Part shown: piece by piece, positions 28,902 to 33,618 of the stretch
Layout of the letters: each line of letters opens with the position of its first letter
Numbering within the stretch: the first letter of the stretch is position 1
Assembly: GCA_023511835.1 (NCBI GenBank)
Contig: JAIMAT010000015.1
Span: forward strand, 1 to 33,618
Origin: Bacillota bacterium
GTDB taxonomy: Bacteria; Bacillota; Sulfobacillia; JAIMAT01
Direction: 5' to 3'
Length of the DNA: 33,618 bases
Position numbers and translations under genes: made by a program
Notes under the pieces: generated by a model
What the model was told of the DNA's origin: nothing
Seen by the model: the letters and a program-made list of their open reading frames with translations, nothing else
Databases searched by the model: none

Positions 28902-30746
28902 ATGTGCGGCATCGCGGGCTGGGTGGACTGGGACGAGGACCTCCGCCGGCAGGCGGACGTCCTCGAGGCCATGGGCGCGACGCTGGACTGCCGGGGACCG
29001 GACGACGCCGGCCTCTGGCTCTCGCCCCACGCGGCTCTGGCCCACCGCAGGCTGATCGTCGTCGACCCCGAGGGCGGCGAGCAGCCCATGGTGCGCGAGC
29101 GGGGCGGCCGGCGCTGCGTCCTGACGTACAACGGCGAGCTGTACAACACGGCCGAGCTGCGCGAGACGCTGGAGGCGCGCGGCTACCGCTTCCGCGGCCA
29201 TTCGGACACCGAGGTGCTGTTGGCCGCCTTCATGGAGTGGGGCGAGCGATGCCTGGAGCGCCTCAATGGCATCTTCGCCTTCGCCGTCTGGGACGAGGCG
29301 CGGGAGGAGCTCCTGCTGGCCCGCGACCCCCTGGGCGTCAAGCCGCTCTTCTACGCCCGGCGCGGCCGGGGCCTCCTCTTCGGCTCCGAGGTGAAGGCGA
29401 TCCTGGCGCACCCCGCCGTGGAGGCAGAGATCGACGAACAGGGGCTGGCCGAGATCTTCGTCATGGGGCCGGGGCGCACACCGGGGCAGGGCGTCTTCCG
29501 CGGAGTGGAGGAGCTCCTCCCGGGCCGCTGGCTCCGCTTCTCCCGCCGGGGGATGGAGGCCGGCCGCTACTGGCGCTTGGAGAGCCGGCCGCACACCGGG
29601 ACGCCGGAAGAGACGGCGGCCGCGGTGCGCGAGCTCCTCGCCGACGCCGTAGCCCGCCAGCTGGTTTCCGACGTCCCCCTGGGCGTCCTCCTCTCCGGCG
29701 GGCTCGACTCCAGCTCGGTCACCGCCTTCGCCAGCGACGCCTTCCGCCGGCAGGGGCGCGGGCGGCTGGCCACCTTCAGCGTGGAGTACGCCGGCAACGA
29801 CCGCTACTTCCGGCCCAACGCCTTCCAGCCCGACGAGGACGGCCCCTGGGCCCACCGGGTGGCGAGGGAGTTCGCCACCGACCACCGGGACGTGACGCTG
29901 GACCCGGGGGAGCTGGCCGAGGCGCTCCTGCCGGCCCTCCTGGCGCGTGACCTGCCCGGCATGGCCGACGTGGACGCTTCGCTCTACCTGCTCAGCCGCG
30001 AAGTAAAGCGTCGGGTGACGGTGGTGCTGGTGGGCGAGGCGGCCGACGAGGTCTTCGGCGGCTACCCCTGGTTCCGCGACCCGCACGCGCTGGACGGGCC
30101 GAGCCTGCCCTGGGTACGCAGGATCGAGGAGCGGGCGGAGCTGCTGGCGCCCGACGTACGCCGCCGCATCCGGCCGCTGGAGTACGCGGCGGAGCGCTTC
30201 CGCGAGGCGCTGGCGGAGGTGCCCGCGCTGCCGGGGGAGGAGCCGGAAGAGGCACGCATGCGCGCCCTCTCCTACATCAACATCACGCGCTTCCTGCCCA
30301 TCCTCCTCGACCGCATGGACCGGATGAGCATGCGCGTCGGGCTGGAGGTGCGGGTGCCCTTCTGCGACCACCGGCTCGTCCAGTACGTCTGGAACATCCC
30401 CTGGCGGCTGAAGAGCGCGGGCGGTCGCGAGAAGGGTATCCTGCGCCTGGCCATGCGCGGCCTCCTGCCCGAGGAAGTGATCGCCCGCAAGAAGAGCCCC
30501 TACCCCAAGAGCCACCATCCGGACTTCCGGGAGCAGGTGCGCCGGCGCCTGGGGGCCCTGCTGGACGACCCCGCCTCGCCGCTGGTGCCGCTCCTCGACC
30601 GGGAACGGGTGCGGCGGCTGGTCGAGGAGGACGCGCGCGACTTCGACCCCGCCTGGTTCTCGCAGCTGATGGGCGGCGCCCAGCTCTTCGCCTACCTGCT
30701 CCAGACCGACGCCTGGCTGCGCCTCTATAAGGTGCGGATACGGTGA
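28902..30746 (+). CDS. asnB: Asparagine synthase (glutamine-hydrolysing)
   Basis: A 614-aa AsnB-type enzyme that makes asparagine from aspartate, ATP and glutamine. Residue Cys2 (MCGIAGW) is the glutaminase nucleophile; RGPDDAG, YNGELYN and HSDTEVLLA complete the N-terminal amidotransferase domain (about 1-210). The synthase domain has the PP-loop LLSGGLDSSSV near residues 264-274, GEAADEVFGGY and a C-terminal EVRVPFCDHRLVQYVW with KSPYPKSHHP. The length fits the Bacillus type. ATG 28902 must be the start because Cys2 has to be exposed after Met removal; GGGGTGAG precedes it. Confidence 0.95.
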   Translation: MCGIAGWVDWDEDLRRQADVLEAMGATLDCRGPDDAGLWLSPHAALAHRRLIVVDPEGGEQPMVRERGGRRCVLTYNGELYNTAELRETLEARGYRFRGHSDTEVLLAAFMEWGERCLERLNGIFAFAVWDEAREELLLARDPLGVKPLFYARRGRGLLFGSEVKAILAHPAVEAEIDEQGLAEIFVMGPGRTPGQGVFRGVEELLPGRWLRFSRRGMEAGRYWRLESRPHTGTPEETAAAVRELLADAVARQLVSDVPLGVLLSGGLDSSSVTAFASDAFRRQGRGRLATFSVEYAGNDRYFRPNAFQPDEDGPWAHRVAREFATDHRDVTLDPGELAEALLPALLARDLPGMADVDASLYLLSREVKRRVTVVLVGEAADEVFGGYPWFRDPHALDGPSLPWVRRIEERAELLAPDVRRRIRPLEYAAERFREALAEVPALPGEEPEEARMRALSYINITRFLPILLDRMDRMSMRVGLEVRVPFCDHRLVQYVWNIPWRLKSAGGREKGILRLAMRGLLPEEVIARKKSPYPKSHHPDFREQVRRRLGALLDDPASPLVPLLDRERVRRLVEEDARDFDPAWFSQLMGGAQLFAYLLQTDAWLRLYKVRIR

Positions 30747-30772
30747 AGACCGGGCCGCGGACGCATGAGAGA

Positions 30773-30813
30773 GGCCGCCCGAGGCAAGCCTAGGGGAGGC
30801 TTCCCGGGCGGCC
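30773..30813 (+). terminator. Hairpin between asnB and the coat protein gene
   Basis: An outer 9-bp stem (30773-30781 with 30805-30813) around an inner 6-bp stem (30786-30791 with 30797-30802). It probably ends or attenuates asnB transcription before the sporulation-type gene. No T-tract. Confidence 0.55.
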
Positions 30814-30850
30814 CCGGCCGCCCGCACCTCCGAGGCGAAGGGGTGGTGAC

Positions 30851-31429
30851 ATGCCCATCACGCAGAAAGAGGCGCTCTGGCTGAACGAGATCCTCAACGG
30901 CCACGCGGCCGCCATCGACCGGCTGCTGGTGGACGCCAACGCCGTCCAGGACCCGCAGCTGCGCGGCATCCTCGAGCGCCACCTGCGCGTCGACCAGCAG
31001 CACTACAACACGCTGCGCAACTTCCTGGCCCAGAACGGCCAGGTGTCCGGCCAGGCGCCGGACTTCAACTACACGGGCCAGTACGGGGGCGGCTTCGGCC
31101 AGCAGGGCTGGAATCCCCAGGCGGGCATGCAGCCCTTCCAGTCCTCCGAGTTCCGCGATCACCGCTCCTCGGACCGGAGCATCGCCGTCGACCAGCTGGA
31201 GCACTGCAAGTGGCACGCCTCGCAGACGCTCCAGGCCGGCCTCGAGGCGGCGACCCCGCAGGTGCGGCAGGCCTTCCTGGGCATGTGCAAGGACCACGCG
31301 GACATGGCCTACGAGCTCTTCCAATACCTGCACGCGCACAACTGGTACCAGGTTCCCGCGGTGCAGAGCGAGCTGATGCGTCCCGCCGCCCAGGCCTACC
31401 CGGCCATGAGCGGCGTGCCCGGCTTCTGA
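30851..31429 (+). CDS. CotF-like spore coat protein
   Basis: A 192-aa protein of two helical-hairpin modules. The first (residues 1-60; LNEILNGHAAAIDRLL, HLRVDQQHYNTLRNFL) and the second (about 105-180; DRSIAVDQLEHCKWHASQTL, FLGMCKDHADMAYELFQYL) are separated by a Gly/Gln/Tyr/Asn-rich linker (about 62-100). This resembles CotF-type coat proteins and their ferritin-like relatives in spore formers; the resemblance is clear in form, moderate in detail. ATG 30851 has GAAGGGG upstream. Together with the GerMN protein it points to a sporulating host. The linker is unusual for the family and may help assembly. Confidence 0.8.
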   Translation: MPITQKEALWLNEILNGHAAAIDRLLVDANAVQDPQLRGILERHLRVDQQHYNTLRNFLAQNGQVSGQAPDFNYTGQYGGGFGQQGWNPQAGMQPFQSSEFRDHRSSDRSIAVDQLEHCKWHASQTLQAGLEAATPQVRQAFLGMCKDHADMAYELFQYLHAHNWYQVPAVQSELMRPAAQAYPAMSGVPGF

Positions 31430-31446
31430 GGCCGCCGCCGGGGAGG

Positions 31447-31492
31447 GGCGGGCGGGGGCACGGGGCGCGCGCCGGGCGGCCCCCCGCCCGCC
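31447..31492. terminator. Bidirectional hairpin between convergent genes
   Basis: Perfect 12-bp stem (31447-31458 with 31481-31492) with a 22-base loop, between the ends of the coat protein and glycerate kinase genes. No T-tract on either strand. Confidence 0.6.
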
Positions 31493-31503
31493 GGGTGCGC
31501 CGC

Positions 31504-32688
31504 CTAGCGGGGGGCGCCACCTCCGCCGGAAGCCGCCAGGCGGAGGCCGACGCCGACCAGGCGGGCGGCCCGCTCGGCGGCCGCGCGAACCAGGACGGCC
31601 GCCTCCGCCATGGCCTCCTCCAGTGGGACGGGCCCGTCGACGGCCGGCAGGAGCGCCGCCAGGCCGCCTTCCGGCTCCAGCAGCCCCTCGGCGCCGGGCC
31701 CGAGGCCGCCGGCCAGGGCGACGGCGGGCACGCCCCGGCGGGCGGCCCTGCGCGCCACCTCCGCCGGCGCCTTGCCGAAGGCGGTCTGGCCGTCGAGGCG
31801 TCCCTCGCCGGTCAGCACCAGCTCGGAGCCGGCCAGCCTCTCGTCGAAACCCAGCCGGTCCAACACCAGCCGGGCGCCGGGTTCGAAGCGCGCGCCCAGC
31901 ACCGCCAGCAGGGCGAAGCCGGCACCTCCCGCCGCGCCGGCGCCGGGCGCGTCGCGCCAGCGGCCCGAGGGGGGCGGCGCCACGGCCGCCTCGACCCGCT
32001 CGGCCCAGCGCTCCAGGGCGCGCTCGAGCCGGGCCACCTCCGCGGGGCCGGCGCCCTTCTGCGGCCCGTAGACCGCGCTTGCGCCGCTCGGGCCCAGGAG
32101 CGGGTTGGTCACGTCGCAGGCGACGGCCAGCTCGACTCCGGCCAGGCGCGGCTCCAGGCGCGTCAGGTCGAGCCGCTCCAGGCGCGCCAGGGCGGCCCCT
32201 CCCTCCTCCAGCGGCCTTCCTGCCGCGTCCAGCAGCTCCGCGCCCAGCGCCCGCAGCAGCCCGGCGCCGCCGTCGTTGGTGGCGCTCCCGCCCAGCGTGA
32301 CCAGGAGCCGGCGGGCGCCCGCATCCAGCGCCGCGCGGACCAGCTCGCCCACGCCGCGCGTGCCGGCGCGGAGCGGGTCGCGGCGGCCGGGCGGCAGCCG
32401 GCCCAGCCCGGCCGCCTGGGCCAGCTCCACCACCGCCGTCCCGTCGGGGAGGAGGCCCCACTCCGCCTCCACCGGCTCGCCCAGCGGGCCGCTCACCCGG
32501 CTGCGGAGGAGGCGGCCGCCCGAGCCGTGGAGGAGGACCTCCAGCGTGCCCTCGCCGCCGTCGGCGACGGGCAGGCGGATCACCTCGTCGCGGGGGCGGG
32601 CGCCGAGCCAGCCCTCGGCCATGGCCTCGGCCGCCTCGAGGGCGCTGAGGCTGCCCTTGAAGGAGCATGGAGCCACCAGGACGCGCAC
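31504..32688 (-). CDS. Glycerate kinase (GarK/GlxK family)
   Basis: A 394-aa glycerate kinase, which phosphorylates D-glycerate, in this family mainly to 2-phosphoglycerate. Family marks in order: VLVAPCSFKGSLSALEAAEAM, LPVADGGEGTLEVLL, AQAAGLGRLPPGRRDP, VTLGGSATNDGGAGLLRALG, ACDVTNPLLGPSGASAVYGPQKGA and LVLTGEGRLDGQTAFGKAP. Length fits. GTG 32688 has GGAGGTG upstream and starts exactly at the family N-terminus; the longer frame upstream is antisense to the methyltransferase gene. It stands alone, without glyoxylate or glucarate genes nearby, so the feeding pathway is unknown. Confidence 0.95.
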   Translation of the reverse strand: MRVLVAPCSFKGSLSALEAAEAMAEGWLGARPRDEVIRLPVADGGEGTLEVLLHGSGGRLLRSRVSGPLGEPVEAEWGLLPDGTAVVELAQAAGLGRLPPGRRDPLRAGTRGVGELVRAALDAGARRLLVTLGGSATNDGGAGLLRALGAELLDAAGRPLEEGGAALARLERLDLTRLEPRLAGVELAVACDVTNPLLGPSGASAVYGPQKGAGPAEVARLERALERWAERVEAAVAPPPSGRWRDAPGAGAAGGAGFALLAVLGARFEPGARLVLDRLGFDERLAGSELVLTGEGRLDGQTAFGKAPAEVARRAARRGVPAVALAGGLGPGAEGLLEPEGGLAALLPAVDGPVPLEEAMAEAAVLVRAAAERAARLVGVGLRLAASGGGGAPR

Positions 32689-32830
32689 GGGGGAGCACCT
32701 CCGCGGGCATGGTAGCAGAGGCCGGCGCAGCCGTGCCGGCGGCCGCCGGAGCCGGCGGGAGGAGAGCGGCGGCGGCGCGGGAAACGCTTCCTGGAGCGCG
32801 GGCGGGCGGCCCGCGCGGGGGGTGGGTGCC

Positions 32831-33529
32831 ATGGCGGAGAAGGGGCCGCAGGCGGCAGCCGACCGGGGCGAGGGCGGGGTCGCCGGGGCGCTGGGGCGGG
32901 CGGTGGCCTGGACCCTGCTGGGCTTGGCGGTCGTCGACCTGGCCCAGCGGCTGCGCGCGCGGCTGCGTCCGGGGCCGATGCCGGCGCGGATCCAGCCCTT
33001 CTTCCTGGAGAGCCGGTTGCGGGCGCTGACGCTGGGCCCGCGGCAGGTGCTGCCGGCGCTGGAGCTGGAGCCGGGCATGGAGGTGCTGGAGGTGGGGGTG
33101 GGGACGGGGTTCCTGACGCCCTCGCTGGCGGCGGCGGTGGAGCCGGGGGGCCGCCTGGTGGCGCTGGACGTCCAGCCCGACCACTTCGAGCGCATCCGCT
33201 GGCGGCTGGAGGAGACGGGGATCCGGAACGTGGAGCTGGTCCAGGGCGACGCCCAGGCGCTTCCCTTCGCCGATGCCAGCTTCGACCGCGTGGTCATGGT
33301 CACCGTCCTGGGCGAGATCCCCGACCGGCGCCGCGCCCTGGCCGAGGCGCGGCGGGTGCTGCGCCCGGGCGGCCGGCTCTGCGTCACCGAGCACGCCGCC
33401 GACCCGGATTTCCTGGGCGCGCGCCGCGTAGAGCGGCTGGGGCGCGAGGCGGGGCTGGTGCCGCTGGCCAGGAGGGGCGGGCCGCTGCGCTACACGCTCT
33501 GCTTCGCGCGCCCGGCGAGGCTCGCGTAG
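32831..33529 (+). CDS. Class I SAM-dependent methyltransferase
   Basis: A 232-aa methyltransferase with a hydrophobic N-terminal segment (about residues 22-40, LGRAVAWTLLGLAVVDLAQ), suggesting membrane contact. SAM motif I is VLEVGVGTGFLTPSLA, the ribose-binding acid follows in LVALDVQPDHF, and GDAQALPFADASFDRVVMV and LRPGGRLCVTEH complete the UbiE/Methyltransf_11 pattern. The substrate could be a lipid or quinone; nothing local decides it. ATG 32831 follows a G-rich site. The SDR gene starts 15 bases downstream and is probably co-transcribed. Confidence 0.9.
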   Translation: MAEKGPQAAADRGEGGVAGALGRAVAWTLLGLAVVDLAQRLRARLRPGPMPARIQPFFLESRLRALTLGPRQVLPALELEPGMEVLEVGVGTGFLTPSLAAAVEPGGRLVALDVQPDHFERIRWRLEETGIRNVELVQGDAQALPFADASFDRVVMVTVLGEIPDRRRALAEARRVLRPGGRLCVTEHAADPDFLGARRVERLGREAGLVPLARRGGPLRYTLCFARPARLA

Positions 33530-33544
33530 AGGGGGGCGAGAGGG

Positions 33545-33618
33545 GTGGCGGGACGGTTCGAGGGGAAGGCGGCGCTGGTGACCGGCGGAGGCACCGGCCT
33601 CGGCTACGCCATGAGCCG
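33545..33618 (+). CDS. Short-chain dehydrogenase/reductase, N-terminus only
   Basis: The first 24 codons of a gene that runs off the window. It starts with GTG 33545 behind GAGAGGG and encodes GKAALVTGGGTGLGYAMS, the TGxxxGxG NAD(P)-binding start of an SDR. The wording resembles 2,4-dienoyl-CoA reductases, but too little is present to name a substrate. Confidence 0.85.
   Translation, partial: MAGRFEGKAALVTGGGTGLGYAMS

Noticed and set aside
30725-33394. 889-codon open frame on the minus strand
   Set aside because: It runs antisense to the coat protein and methyltransferase genes and out of frame through glycerate kinase.
1-33618. CRISPR array, insertion sequence or prophage
   Set aside because: No spaced direct repeats, transposase, integrase or phage structural genes were found on either strand; repeats noticed are hairpins or codon-bias patterns.

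Overview
The window is about 33.6 kb of very GC-rich bacterial DNA, densely packed with genes that often start with GTG or TTG. The gene set suggests an aerobic, spore-forming Gram-positive bacterium of a high-GC Bacillota lineage (Thermaerobacter-, Symbiobacterium- or Limnochordia-like; lineage not settled). Pointers are a transcriptional T-box leader, PlsX next to a FakA-like DhaL protein, an AcuB-like CBS-ACT protein, PepF, TrpP, a GerMN lipoprotein and a CotF-like coat protein. No rRNA, tRNA, IS element, phage or CRISPR array was seen.

Layout. 1-784 (+): the end of moaA and an overlapping lipoprotein gene. 739-5001 (-): a small glycine-rich membrane protein, a UbiB/ABC1 kinase, plsX and a short FakA-like protein. 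5094-9174 (+): a sigma-A-type promoter, a tryptophan T-box riboswitch with its terminator, trpP, a family 9 glycosyltransferase and an S9 peptidase. 9232-16179 (-): MFS exporter and a two-module polytopic protein; pepF and a NifX-like protein; ispH and an AcuB-like protein.

16287-21964 is the most interesting region. Two convergent units face each other. The plus unit holds a GerMN lipoprotein, an unrecognised 262-aa protein, a 101-aa protein and a membrane-anchored 168-aa protein. The minus unit holds a 104-aa protein, two consecutive Get3/ArsA-like ATPases and an unrecognised 159-aa protein. The 101- and 104-aa proteins are paralogues, which ties the two units into one candidate module. One ATPase keeps the catalytic switch I Asp; the other has Asn there, the same change as the well-known hydrolysis-dead D57N mutant of yeast Get3. 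The pair therefore looks like an active subunit plus a pseudo-ATPase. Neither has the cysteines of ArsA or the CxxC of eukaryotic Get3.

22101-25045 (-): cstA, a 124-aa CxxC protein and a YceI protein, divergent from a MarR regulator (+). 25741-27414 (+): PsiE-like protein, then a promoter followed by glutaredoxin, groES (no groEL here) and a HIT protein. 27463-28743 (-): TauE/SafE permease with DUF1634 partner. 28902-31429 (+): asnB and the CotF-like gene. 31504-32688 (-): glycerate kinase. 32831-33618 (+): a methyltransferase and the start of an SDR gene. Several gene ends carry perfect 9-12 bp GC hairpins without a T-tract; the T-box terminator has a T-rich tail.
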